A stretch of 64,000 bases of DNA from Viola odorata. Lineage: Eukaryota > Streptophyta > Magnoliopsida > Malpighiales > Violaceae. The translations under genes were made by a program, and so were the position numbers. The notes under the pieces are model-generated. The model saw only the letters and a program-made list of their open reading frames with translations, did not search any database and was not told the DNA's origin. This document shows, in pieces, positions 46,144 to 58,203 of the stretch. Location: positions 43,994,158-44,058,157 of the forward strand of contig OY829540.1 of assembly GCA_963691705.1 (NCBI GenBank), given 5' to 3'. Numbering within the stretch: position 1 is the stretch's first letter; each line of letters starts with the position of its first letter.

Positions 46144-49100
46144 ATGGCCTCCTCATGTAAGTCTCCCTCTCTCACTCAATTCTCATACATGGGCTAAAAG
46201 ATTAGAACTTTGCGTTGTCATGCGTTGTATTTTGTTTTCTAAGTGTATTTGAAGTGATTTTCATTTCGGGTACAATTGGAAGTTGTGGGGGATTGCTGAA
46301 TTTGGTTTTTGTTCCACTGGGAAATTGGGATGTTTTGCTTTGTGGGTTTTCCTTTGTGGTTTTTGCTTCTTGGCTTCATACTGGCAATGCATTGCACTGT
46401 TTACTGTGAACTGAAATTGTTAAATTTAATGTTTTGTTCTTCTTTTAACAGACATTTTTTTCTGCTTTATTTCTACTCTGTGGTTGGATTATGTATTCTT
46501 GCATTATAATTCATTAGGCTCAACTGCAACATGTTTTTGCTCTGAATGTGATTCAAATGCATTGAAATGAAGCTTCCTCCTTTTTCATTCTTGGCAGTTT
46601 TCTTGAGATAACATATACATGTTGAAATGACAGAATGTTGTGTACAGAAATGTAGTATGATAGTGAGTGTGAGTTGTTCGTAGTGAAACTTTCAGATGAA
46701 ACTGAGTGCGCTCAGTGTGTTTGGTTGTGTAGAAATAAGTGCACAGTTTTGATGTGAATTGCGAGTTAGAGTTTGTGTTGAGATCTCCATGCACACTTGA
46801 TTTTAGAAATAAGTGCACAGTTTTGATGTGAATTACTTTTATGCTCTAATTTATTTTGATGGCATTCCATCCTTGAAGGTAATTTAGCGGTTCCAAATAT
46901 TAAACTTTCAAAGTTTGAGTTTGGGAGGGCAAAAGTTGGTAGTCTACACCAGCGTAGTGGACTAAGAGTGTGCACTGGCACAGGACAGATACAATATGCT
47001 GGTGTGACCATGTCTCGTAAAACAAATCAATTATCTAACATATGTTGTAGTCCATCTTCGGGAACAGAGTGTAAGTGCTTTTTCTTGACCGCAGCTTTAT
47101 AGTTAAGACAACAGTGTTCAACATTGTAGTGATAAAAATGTGCAACATATTGGTTTACCCAAATTTGTTCCCTGAATGTAGTTGTTCTATCCCTCTTTTG
47201 AATTCAATTTGTATGTCAACCTTAAAAGAGCTTATGATCCTAGAGAACTGACCTAGCTTTCCACTTTAATTTTAATGTGATAAGATGTTTACTGGAATTG
47301 GGATGGAAAGAATTGTTAACATGCGTTTGCTACCTCTCTTTCTGGCATTGTTGGCGTGCGTAGCAGGTGTAGTACTAATGTAACTAATGATTGTAAAACC
47401 TTTATCCTAGATAGGTATCTTTTTTTATTTCTTAATAACTACTTCACTACGTTCTTATCACACCATTATCTATTCTTTAGGCAAAACTTACCTCCCTTAA
47501 TCATATTTTGTGTTGCAAAATACTTCTACAGACAGTGCACACACTTGCTCAGACACAGCACAAAAAACGTGAAATACTTAAACATGCAAATGCTCGTACT
47601 ACGCACACATGCAACCAAGTGTCCTGGATAAAACATTTTGAGCATAATTACAAGATCCTTGTCAGCCGGTTGAATGTCTGTATGATAATGGGCATTGCAA
47701 TCCTTATGTAATTTATTTATAGCTCTCTGTTTTCATTTGTAGTGTCTAAAGATGCTAAATCATCTGGTTTGACAAGCCAACTTATCCCAAATTCATCTGA
47801 GGTAAGAGCCTCATCGCTAATCTTCATCTTGTGCATTTCAGTTGTAACTTTGATTAAAATTGATTTTTAGGGCTTCCTTCTCAATTTGTTGATATTTACC
47901 TCTTCAGATAGTGTCCAAACTTCTTAGATTGAATTGGTTTATAATAGGCTGTTAAAGGGATTTCTCTTTTGTATTGATTTTGTCATTCTGTTGTAGTTAC
48001 AAATAGAAAATAAAGTCATGAATACGTGTTGCAGATGGAGATTCTGGTATTGATAGTTTATTATTTTAGTATAACCTATGAGTGGCACAAGACAAAAGCA
48101 GCCAATGCCCACCAGTTAGAATTTAGGCTTTGTGGACTAGAATAACAGAATTGCACTACTTAATCAGTACTTGAATGAGTTCTTTCCCTCTCCAATTGTT
48201 TGGTATTGTGTGGTTAGAGGGTTGTGGTGGTTGATTTTCTGTTCTGTGGTCATGAGTTTTACGGCAATGAGGAATCTCATAGGTTACTGACCTGCCATTA
48301 GAAAAACTGATCTGATTCTCTGAATCCAGTTAGGACCTGCTAGCTTATAATTCTAGTCCTCCCACATTCCTTTCTTCCAATTTTGAAGTCACACTTGTTC
48401 ACATAATGATCTATATGGAAGTTTCTCTGTATCCCAATGCTTGAAAGTTTGTTGATGATGTTATTCACAAATTCCCTTAAATTTAAACTGCAGCTTGAAT
48501 CTCTTGTCACCGAAATATGCAACACCGATTCGATTGCAGAGGTTGAATTGAAAGTAAGAAATCATGATCTGGTTTTTATCAATTCTATCAGTTGAATCTT
48601 TTTTTTAGCCAACAACATTGGAGGCTTTATATTCATCTTAACTGTGTCTAATATTTCTTCTTTCTGCTGCGACTTCTGCTTCCATCTTCTCTTCGTGTTG
48701 CTAGCTTGGTGGATTTCAGCTATACTTGATGAGGGACTTAACTGAGAAAAGTGGAACTCCAGCTCCAGTAGAAGCTTCTGCCCCTGCTCCTGCTTCTACT
48801 CCTGCACCGGCACCTGTTAAGGTTAATATTAGTGCAGACGCATCTGAGCTTAATGGATCAGCTTCTTCTACGTCTTTAGCTATCTCCAAACCTACACCTC
48901 CGAGTGAGGGGATTCTATCATTTCTTGAAAGTGCTGCAGATGAAGGCTTAATGATACTGCATTCTCCAAGGGTGAGAGACAAAGTCTAAATGTTCTTATT
49001 TTCTTTAAATTCATGGCACTAAAATCATTAATGTTGTAGGTGGGCTTCTTTCGGAGATCTCGTACTATAAAAGGAAAGCGTGCTCCTCCATCATGCAAAG

Positions 49101-50599
49101 AGGTACAGTTTAACTAGGAATAAAAAAATTGTATACAATTGAGGGAACTGGGCTATTAAATTTGTTGGCTTTGTTTGATATTTGACATGATTTTATGGGG
49201 AAGAAAATGTTCGCCATCCCATGGGTCAGGGAAGCTCAAAATAGGTATATATGACTTCTCCGGATTGCTAACTCTTCGTATTTATCTAGTGGCTTTATAT
49301 AGTGAGTTCAGTCTTTGACTCGTTTAGGGAGTTAGAAAACATTTATGATCTCTCTTTGGACATGTTGTGAACATTGAAGTGCAGAAAAGCTAAACTCACT
49401 TTTGACAAATCTAGCCTTTCTTCAGTGACATTATTTCCTTACAGAAAATCTGAAACTTCATTTTGCCGCTTTGTGCTTCATGGTTTTTTCTTTCTTTTCA
49501 AGCTCAAGTTTAAACATTCTTCTTGAAAATTGTGGATTACCGATTACCTAAGTATGCCATGATATCTTCCAATGACTGCTAATAGTTTTTCTCTTTTGAA
49601 CAGAAACAAATAGTGAAGGAGGGCCAAGTTCTTTGCTTCATTGAACAGCTTGGTGGAGAACTTCCAATTGAGGTTTGTGTCCTTTTTCATTTGATCTTTT
49701 AAGGGTTTCTGCTCGTGGCAGACCTCAAAGTCTTGCGTTCTTTCTGTCTTGTGCAATATTCCTTCTACATTTTGAAAACTGGTATTAGCAAGCCGCAAAA
49801 GAGAGAATATAGGTTTTGTTGGGAGGCATAAATAGGTGAAATCTGCACTATACAATAAATATGGTACAGTTTATTTTGAATCACTTTCAATGTGCTAATA
49901 TGGGCCACTGGTACATAGCTATGATACTTTGCCAAGGCTTGTAGTTATAAAAGTGCATATTTTAATTTCCATCTGATAAGGATACGAAAATTGGTAATGT
50001 CTATATTGTAAAAGCTATAAAGTTCATAACTCAGTAAATGAAGTGTACTAGACCCATTGCTGAGTGATACAGGTTCCATAAGATTGCGTCCAATATCATC
50101 AACCTAATTGGCAGTTGTTCTGTGGTAATTAGCACACTCTTCCATCTTTAGACCATGGTTTCTTTTCGTTGGACCAAACTTTGGGAGAAATTCGCTTGAG
50201 ATGAATGTCATGCATACTTTTTCCTCTTTTGCCACTGAAATGCCTGGTCAAGTTGTTAGGTTTTACCTAAACTCCCTGACTGATCTTGGGATAACTTGGT
50301 TCAACTGGTCTAGTTGATTTTAAAAAATATTAACGATAATCTTGTAGTCATGCAAGTTCATATTGTTTGCTCTCGTTCTTTTCCAGTCCGATATATCCGG
50401 GGAGGTCATTAGAATACTGCGAGAGGATGGTGGTAGGTTCACTTTTTTTCTGAAATTTTCAGGTTTGAGTTTTTCATCATGTGCAGTTTGGATCCTCGGA
50501 ACTGATATTGTTATGCTTTACTTGACAGAGCCTGTTGGATATGGTGATGGTCTTATTGCAATTCTTCCGTCTTTTCCTGGGATAAAGAAGCTTCAGTAG
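46144..50599 (+). CDS. BADC: BADC: biotin-attachment-domain-containing protein, negative regulator of plastid acetyl-CoA carboxylase
   Basis: Nine exons: 46144-46156, 46879-47070, 47743-47801, 48494-48553, 48705-48971, 49040-49102, 49604-49672, 50387-50432 and 50529-50599; joined they give 279 residues, the family's usual length. BADC proteins resemble the BCCP subunit of heteromeric acetyl-CoA carboxylase but cannot carry biotin; they replace BCCP and lower fatty-acid synthesis in plastids. The N-terminus (MASSCNLAV..., Ser/Lys/Arg-rich) is a likely transit peptide. An Ala/Pro-rich linker occupies residues about 127-150. The C-terminal biotinyl-like domain reads GQVLCFIEQLGGELPIE, then SDISGEVIRILREDGEPVGY and ends in PSFPGIKKLQ. 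Where true BCCPs have an Ala-Met-Lys with the biotinylated lysine, this has Gln-Leu-Gly. Among the three Arabidopsis members it looks nearest BADC2/3. All introns are GT-AG. Confidence 0.9.
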
Positions 50600-52098
50600 A
50601 CAATTGAGTTCATCTTTCTTCAATTTTTTTTCTTCTTTTTTCCTGCATGAATGGGCTGGTAATACGATGGATACGATATGTTTCTTGTTCAAATGTAGGT
50701 TGTCCTTAGCATCGTGGTTTTTTAGGGCTTGTGCCCAGATTTAATGAGGATTCATTGGAAACTTATCAAAATTTTGACATTCCATAGTAACTAAAATGTT
50801 CAAGTTTTCTTTTGCAATTCGTTACAAATAGCCTCCATTTCCATTATTTTTCTGCGTTCAAAAAGATTTTTACATCAGCTCCATTTATAGAGCAATCTGC
50901 AGCAACGCGATACAGTGAGCATAGTTTTGTATCGATCATATTGTACGAACAATTTTGTCTTCAGCCATGTCGATTTTCATCTCTTTTGTTGAACACATAA
51001 TAACATGAAGTTCATTCAAGCAAGGTGCTACTTGGACGGTTGGACCAGACCCTATCAGTTCCAATGCTCTTTGTAAACAAAAGCTGCCTGTCCTACCGCG
51101 CAATCCCAACATCGAGAAGCTGTCTCATCAGCTGATATTGAGATTGAACACACATTACCCTTGATGGAGTGGGTGACCAAAAAATTCAAGGAGGAACAAT
51201 CTGTACAATGACTGTCAGATATTCTGGGTTGTTGGCATTCATCTTGACTTTAAATGTTTCCGAGTAATTAATAATATATATATATATATATATATATAAT
51301 GTGAAAGTAAGAGAGTGTCTTGTTGTAGTGATGTCATGTCAGTAATTGAAGGTACACGGTGATGCCACGTCAGGTAGCAACTTAACCAATATGATGATGC
51401 CACATCAGTATTTCTTTTATTTAATTTCCATTTTATTGAAAATGTACCATACATCTATAATGATTTTCTTTTTTAATATCCCGAATTGAATAAACCAGTA
51501 AATACAAATTAGGTTTGATAAAAGTGATTTCCTTTATTTATTTTTCTTTGTGAACTCATCGTGAAATCTTTAAGCTTTCAGAATTATATCATAAGGTTAG
51601 GAGTTCTGATTAATTTGGTCAGAATATGTAATGAAATATTGCTCTTCACTATTCGTGTAAATGCCTTTTGATTATAATGTGAAAATAGTTTTTAAAAAAT
51701 AGTTAAAGATAATAATTATGATATAAATTGAAAAAAATACATATTAACAAATGGAAATTAAAATATATAATTGTTATATTACAAGGGAAAAATAATACAT
51801 TCTCCTAATTGAAGAAATTAATTTAAAAAATAGTTGAAGATATTAAATATTTTTTAATGTAGTTTAATTATGTCTATAATAATAGAGAAACGATAAAGTG
51901 AAATTAAAGAATTAAACAACTAGAAAAAAATAAAAAATGAGAAAATGTTAGAAAATATAATAATATATACAATAACAAATGAAAAAACTAAACAAGGTTA
52001 CAAATGATTATCTTACAACTTTTACAAACATCAATATTGCCAACCGCACAACAACGCAATGCACAAATCGCACCAACCATGAAATAAAAAATAGGAGA
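50600..52098. other. BADC 3' UTR and AT-rich intergenic DNA
   Basis: The BADC 3' UTR probably ends within 50.7-51.1 kb. A (TA)n microsatellite of about 26 bases lies at 51274-51299. The rest, to 52098, is AT-rich without a recognised gene. Confidence 0.5.
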
Positions 52099-52379
52099 AA
52101 TAGCATAAAGCACCCCTGTACTATACGCGAAAAGCAAAAACCTCCCCTGACCTTCAAAACATCAATTACACCTCCCCTGAACTACATTGACCGTGCAAAG
52201 TGTAGTCTCCGTCCAGTTTGACCAACGGACCCGTCAGTCTAACTCCCTACAGCCCGTTTCATTTTTTTTTTTAACCAGTCACCTTAGAATTATTTTCTAT
52301 TTTCCTTTCCTTCTCTTTTCTTTTCTTTTTTTCCTTCTTCTTCTTCCCTGCGTGAGCTGTAGCAGCCACAAGAACTACC

Positions 52380-52505
52380 TCTCTTCCATGGGCCTAGGCT
52401 CGCCATAGCTGTAGCAGCCACCGCCGCCGCCTCCATCTCTGTAGCCATCGCCGCCTCTAGATTTGTAGCCTCCACCACCACCGCGTCCACCACGGCTGCC
52501 TCCAG
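52380..52505 (-). pseudogene. Captured fragment of a glycine-rich protein gene
   Basis: The minus strand encodes GGSRGGRGGGGGYKSRGGDG and then YRDGGGGGGCYSYGEPRPME, the RGG/GGY-rich style of plant glycine-rich RNA-binding or cold-shock-domain proteins. No RNA-binding domain is included. It lies inside the TIR element on the strand opposite the branching-enzyme fragment, which points to a separate capture. Confidence 0.5.
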
Positions 52506-52891
52506 ATCTGGTTCTTTATTTTCATGACCAGATCTGGTCCTCCATTTTCCCTCTCCTCCTCTTTTTTTATTTTTTCTTTTGAGATTCTGTTGTAAACAAC
52601 AATTTGTTTCTTTTACATTTTTTAATTTCTGGGTTTTCTTTTCTTTTTAATTTCTGGTGATGAAGATGGATGTGGAGCGTGGTGGCCGGTTTGGTGGCTG
52701 GCGTGAGTGTGGGTTGTGACGGAGGAGGCCGAGATGGTTGTGATGGGTTTCAGTTGAGATGCGGGTGGTGTGTTTGGGGCTGTGGAGATCGGGTTAGTCA
52801 ATGTGTGTTCTGGAAATAACCATGATTATAGTGTTACGGAGGGTCACCAACAACTTATTTTCATTTTCATTGACTTTTTCTCTGTAACTTA

Positions 52892-53143
52892 GTGAATGAT
52901 GTAAAAATTTATGATGCAGGTGCTCGCTATTGTGCATTAGTTGGTGACTTTAATGGATGGTCACCAACGGAGAACTATACAAGGGAGGGTCCAAATGGCC
53001 ATGATGATTATGGGTACTGGTTCATCATTCTCGAAGATAAACCAAGGGAGGGCGAGGAACCAGATGAACTCTATTTTCAACAGTATAATTATGTTGATGA
53101 CAGTGATAATTACAAGAAAAAATGGAACCAGATGAAAATATAA
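52892..53143 (+). pseudogene. Captured fragment of a starch branching enzyme-like gene (SBE III/BE1 type)
   Basis: From 52920 the frame reads ARYCALVGDFNGWSPTENYT, then GHDDYGYWFIILEDKPREGE and DELYFQQYNYVDD. This is the carbohydrate-binding (CBM48-like) region of the plastid 1,4-alpha-glucan branching enzyme-like BE1/SBE III family. It follows a GATGCAG acceptor-like site, so intron sequence was carried along. Similarity stops near 53113, where the text becomes Lys-rich and ends at 53143. The glycoside-hydrolase domain is absent, so it cannot branch glucan. A short transcript and peptide from it are possible but unproven. Confidence 0.8.
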
Positions 53144-53529
53144 GGTTTTGTAGAAATAATTTTAATTAAATAAAGTAAATATGTGGTGAAGAGAAGAGAA
53201 AGGAAAAAGAAAGAAAAAGAAAAAAGAAAGAAAAAAGAAAGAATGAAATAAAGTATAGGGTTTTGTAGAAATAATTTTAATTAAATAAAGTAAAGAATTT
53301 ATTTGAGGAGGAGAGAAGAAAAGAAAAGAAATGGAAAAGGAGTAACCGGGAAGGAAAAAACCACAAAAAAAACTGGTTGTAGTGAGTGATTCTAACGGTT
53401 ATGTTAGTCAAACTGGACGGAGACTATACTTTGCACGGTCAACGTAGTTCAGGGGAGGTGTATTTGATGTTTTGAAGGTTAGGGGAGGTTTTAGGTTTTC
53501 GCGAATAGTACAGGGGTGTTTTATGCTAT

Positions 53530-53767
53530 TGACATAATAAATATTTCATTTAAGAAAAACACTTTGAAATAAAAAGGCTTAATTGAGTGAATCCAAACAA
53601 ACACAAAGACATGTAAAAAAATTCGTTAATGCATCACACAAGTAACATGTTAGTTTAGAAACATTTAGAACCAAAAGATCATAAGAATGAAAAATGTATG
53701 TTGTCAAAAAATTTACCTATGATAAAGTACATAAAGAAGTGCACAAACAAATCTCCATCACGATCAT
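53530..53767. other. Short spacer, no gene seen
   Basis: AT-rich sequence between the Pack-MULE-like element and the hAT pseudogene. Confidence 0.4.
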
Positions 53768-55562
53768 CTACCATATGAGGCATACCACATAGTCAATCCC
53801 GAGCACACAGTAAAGCCTCCGCATTTGAGGTAAAGGCGTACTCCTGAATTTATTAAGGATTCTCCCACCAATACTAAAAACAGATTCAGATGCAACTATT
53901 GTAATGAGAATGGTAAGGATATCTCGAGCTAAAAGTGAAAGAACCGGATATCTAAAAGAATTGCTCCTCAAATAAGCAAAGAACACCCAGATCTGCATAC
54001 TTGTTTCTGTTAAGTTTAGGCTCTTCTAGATACAAATCCAGTTGAGAGTTTTTAACCGAGCTGAAAAGTTCTCCCTCGAAGTTATTGAAGTCTTCAACAT
54101 CATCCCTCTTCTGACTACCAGAAGTCCCAACACTAGAATCAAATAAAGATGCACTCACATCTATGGCAGACAACTACAAATAGTCCTCAAACAACTTGTA
54201 CAATTTTTCTCGAACTAGAATTACACACTCATTTGCTTTAGAATCGTATATTTTGGTAAAATAGTACTCAACAAAGGCTAATTTATAACGAGGAACCAAA
54301 ATAATTGGCATTGGCAATACTACATTGTAGCATCTCTAGTATTTCAGATACTTCTTCATTCTTTTTGTCATCTCATAATTGACCTCATTAGTATTCTCTT
54401 GCTCTTCTGCTAACCGCAACCCAATCTTCCATACATTATGAAAGTAAAGGTTAGCAGTTGGATATTTGGTTCCACTAAAGATATTTGGTTTCAACAACTT
54501 AATCAATCTATCTGCTTGATTCCATTCTTCTAAATTGGGACAAGTCAAAAAGTTTGAGTCAATCACATACAAATGTCGGAATGCACCACGAAGCGAAAGT
54601 ACACTCTCGATCATTAGATATGTCGAGTTTCATTTGGTTGGCACATCTTGACGTACAAATCTAAAAGTCAAAAAACAAGGGATTATGCACTCCGCAAACT
54701 TCACTTTCCTTCCATGTGTCCCCCTCACATATTTGACACATTCCCTAATTTTATCCACTGTCCTACAAATAGTCAAATGTCCCTCTTGAACAATTAAATT
54801 CAAAATATAAGCCTCACACACCACATGAAAAACATCACCATTGCATAAGAGACGTTTTCCTAAAAAGTTATGTCTTTTTAAAATATCAATCGTTACTTTG
54901 TTGTATGATGCATTGTCCAGGGTAATGGTAAATATATTTTTTTCTCAATTCCCCATTCTTTTAACATACTAGACAATCTCTTTGCTAACACAACACCATC
55001 ATTATATAGAGATGGGATATAAGTAAAACACAAATTTTTTTTCTGCAATTCGCAATTCTCATTCACAAAATGTACAGCTACAATTATATAATAATTTGTG
55101 GTGATAGATGAATAAAGATTGAACAACTTTATCCTTTTCTTTTGCATACACCTTTAACACATTAGACTTAATAGTATTCCTAGAGATATTTTTCACAGTA
55201 GGATTTAAGTATGCGTGCACATCTCTAACACCTTGGTGCTCCACAAATAAAAATGGATAGTCATACTTAATTATAGTCATAGTAACTTTTTTCTCAATAA
55301 ATAGTTTGGTCTATCTTAAGATGCATTAACTCAGGCTCATAAACTTCTCGCTGTCACAAGTATCAAAATGACGGAAGAACTTTTTTGTACCATAAGAACC
55401 CGTAATTTGATATGAGTGATGAAACCACTTATATCTCACTATTTCTTCCATCATCATTCCTTCCCAAATTCTCAAACTCTTCTCACACTTGAGAAGTACA
55501 TCTCCTAGTCCTCTTTGAGATAGTTGAATGACTTTGCTCAATTTCAAAACTTTGCTGTACAT
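53768..55562 (-). pseudogene. Degenerate hAT transposase with BED finger
   Basis: Going along the minus strand: a BED-type finger (55562-55326, RYKWFHHSYQITGSYGTKK, with one cysteine ligand lost), catalytic-core pieces in changing frames (EWGIEKKI and LPWTMHH at 55147-54893; CEAYILNLIVQEGHL at 54824-54630; CPNLEEWNQADRLIKLLKP at 54614-54336), an acidic linker, and the dimerisation domain (SESVFSIGGRILNKFRS at 53998-53768). All domains of a plant ZBED/RICESLEEPER-like hAT transposase are present but broken by many frameshifts and stops. The element's termini were not found. Confidence 0.8.
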
Positions 55563-56500
55563 TTGATTCCATAGTAAATTCCTGTAAAACAGAATAAAAT
55601 TATTAAGAAATTCCTTAACTGTGGATTCAGTTTAGAGACGCAAAAAACCATCTTTGTACTTAGAGGATTAGGTACTAATAATCAGGCCAAGTCATATAAC
55701 ACTCAATCATTAACATTAAAGCCATGGATCATTTAATTAGTCATTAACTCGTGGCAAGGATCAATAAATTAATTACTATATTTCCTTAGAAAGAGATGAG
55801 CAAATAAGGATAAAAGGAGCAAACCACTAGCAAATTAATTACTATATCTTGGTTTCAAGCACACAAATAACTTATTTCCAGTAAACGTTTCTGCACCTTC
55901 TTTCACTTCTTGGTTTCTCTTCTCAAAGGTTCGGCAAGATTTTTCAAAATCGAACAAAACCCACAACAGTCAATAAAGAGAACAAGGTTTAATCAAAATC
56001 TACGAAATTTAAAGAGTCGTTCAAATGATTATTCGACCATAAACATGTTATGAAAATTTGCAACTGGGTTCTTCTTTTAATGTCTTGAAGAACCCAATTA
56101 ATAATGTTTATTTTGTTTTCAGAAAAGTTGCAATTGAACAACAAATACATGAAAACTTGAAAAAGAGTATTCATGTGTTGGCTTAGTTGAATTTGTTAAA
56201 AGTAGAGATGATCCAAATTTAAATAGTGTCATGCAAATTTTGTAGGTTCAAGTTTTAAAGGTAAATGGTAAAGAGAACCTCCCTTGTATAAATGGCCACA
56301 ATGCTCGTTAACAAATACCTAAGGCATATTAACTATATTTCTTTCCTGTGATACTAAAAACTGCTAGCAATTGAAATATGAATGATCTAAAGAAGTTACC
56401 TTGCGTAAACCAAAGTTGTTGAGAAAAGTGACACAAATTGGGGGAGAACACATGCTAAGGAATCATGCGGATTGAGACAATTGTTACGTTCAAATGATAA

Positions 56501-56558
56501 TGTGACACGTGTCATGTCATCACATCATGACACGTGTCATATGATGTGATGACATGAC
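56501..56558. repeat. Palindrome with two CACGTG motifs
   Basis: Arms GTCATGTCATCACATCAT (56511-56528) and its exact complement (56541-56558) flank GACACGTGTCAT. The core GACACGTGTC is itself palindromic and is present a second time just before (56503-56512). CACGTG is the G-box recognised by plant bZIP and bHLH factors. Confidence 0.85.
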
Positions 56559-56814
56559 GCTTGCCAAGTGACATTCTAATGTTGATGTATCACATCATTT
56601 AAGATGGAAAACTAAGTGATCAATGAGTCACGACATAATGATTTGTCAAAAAAAACATAAATATATGAGGATGGTTAAACAAACCGTTACTATAAAACGT
56701 ACTTAAACAAAACACTTAAATTTACAGGGAATCAAACCAAGCAATTGTTCCGGTTTATTTCCATTGTTTACCAATAAAAATCATTTTAGAGAGGACTGGA
56801 ATAATATTAAATTC

Positions 56815-57540
56815 TTTAACTTTAGTTATCTTAATAAATTATTTAAGGATTAAATTCTTCTATGTTCATTAAATATTTCCAATCAAATCCCTGCATAATT
56901 AATTTTATTCTCATATTCGTAAAAGATTTTTAATCATATACCGTAAATTATTAGTTTAGTCCTTATATTTGTAAAATATTTTCAATCTAATTTATTTAGT
57001 CCCCATTTAAGTAAAATATTTTCAATTATACCCCTACATTTTTTAAATCTCATATTTATTCTCGTATTTGTGTTAATTAATTTAGTACATGTGTTCATAA
57101 AAAAATCCAACCAAAATCCTGCATGATTAATTTAGTCCACATAAAAGATTTTCAATCTAATTAATTTAGTCCCCGCATTAATAAGAGATTTTTAATAAAA
57201 CACTACATTTATAGAAGCTCATATTGCTTCCCATGTTTATAAATTTGGTCCAACTAAACCTTACAAAGTTATATTTGTTTATTAATTTAGTACCTCATAT
57301 CGTAAAAGATTTCCAATTAAACCTTATATGATAATTAAGTCCCTGCATTTATAAAAAAATTCAATAAAATCCCTTAATGATTAATTTAATCCCCATTATC
57401 ATATATAAGACTTTCAATCGAACTCCTACATAATTAATTTAGACCCCATTCGTAAAAAAAATTAATCAAACCCTTAATAGTTAATTTAGTCCTCATGTTC
57501 GTAAAATTTTTCAATAAAACTCAAGCCTGCAACCTGAGCC
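56815..57540. repeat. Degenerate tandem repeat, unit about 50-60 bp
   Basis: Phrases of the form TTAATTTAGTCCCCATATT, CGTAAAAGATTTTCAATC and AAACCCTACAT recur roughly a dozen times with heavy divergence and variable spacing. It has no coding sense. Confidence 0.7.
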
Positions 57541-58203
57541 TGTAGTTTGTCTCGTTTTTCAGAAACAGAAAAAAAAAACAACTTTAAAAATGATTGATTA
57601 ATCTATAATTTCCATCTATGCACACTTAATTGGATCGTTTAATTAATAGGACGATTAAATACTTCTTAGTGTTTATCCCATTACTAATAAAGGGATCCGA
57701 CTCTCATGTTCTATTGAACATGATAGGTCATGTTCAGCTAATCTAAGCCCTTGAAGTTTTATGAACGGATGAGATTAAAAATAAATTAAACTACGTAGTT
57801 TTGCATCTAACAAACTAATCTAACATTGCTAACTATTGAAATTGACGAAATGAAACAACGTTAATGTTAATTATTTTTCTTGTAGAGTAAAATTAAGTTC
57901 AAGGTAAAAAGAACTAATCCTACAAGAAATCTAATTGCAAGAATAGGAATTGCGGGAAGAACCCTATTTCTCAAGTGAAGAAGAAAAGCTCAAGAAAAAT
58001 TGATGCTCCATACAGATTCGGTCGGTTATTTTACTCGAACCGTTCATCATCTAGACAACTTCTTAAACCCTTTGAGGTGAGTGAATGAATTTTTTAATTT
58101 ATCTTAATGCTCCTGGGTTCGTATCTTCGCTGAATTCTTGACTTTGGCGCCGATCTATCCTGAACCCTATTTCTCAATTGTTATCATTACTTTGTTTTTA
58201 TAG

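Larger units (their letters stand above)
52099..53529. mobile_element. Pack-MULE-like element carrying captured gene fragments
   Basis: The ends are inverted copies over about 125 bases (52099-52225 and 53403-53529), near 88% alike. Shared blocks include CACCCCTGTACTAT, CTTCAAAACATCAA, ACACCTCCCCTGAACTAC and TAGTCTCCGTCCAGTTTGAC. Long TIRs enclosing host-gene pieces define Pack-MULEs. Inside are a glycine-rich protein fragment on the minus strand and a starch-branching-enzyme-like exon on the plus strand. A convincing 9-bp target duplication was not found. Confidence 0.75.
55563..58203. other. AT-rich intergenic DNA with a palindrome and a degenerate tandem repeat
   Basis: No gene is recognised. 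Two structures are listed separately: the CACGTG palindrome (56501-56558) and the degenerate repeat (56815-57540). A GT donor after a short open stretch at about 57960-58075 could be an exon end, but I do not recognise the protein. Confidence 0.45.
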
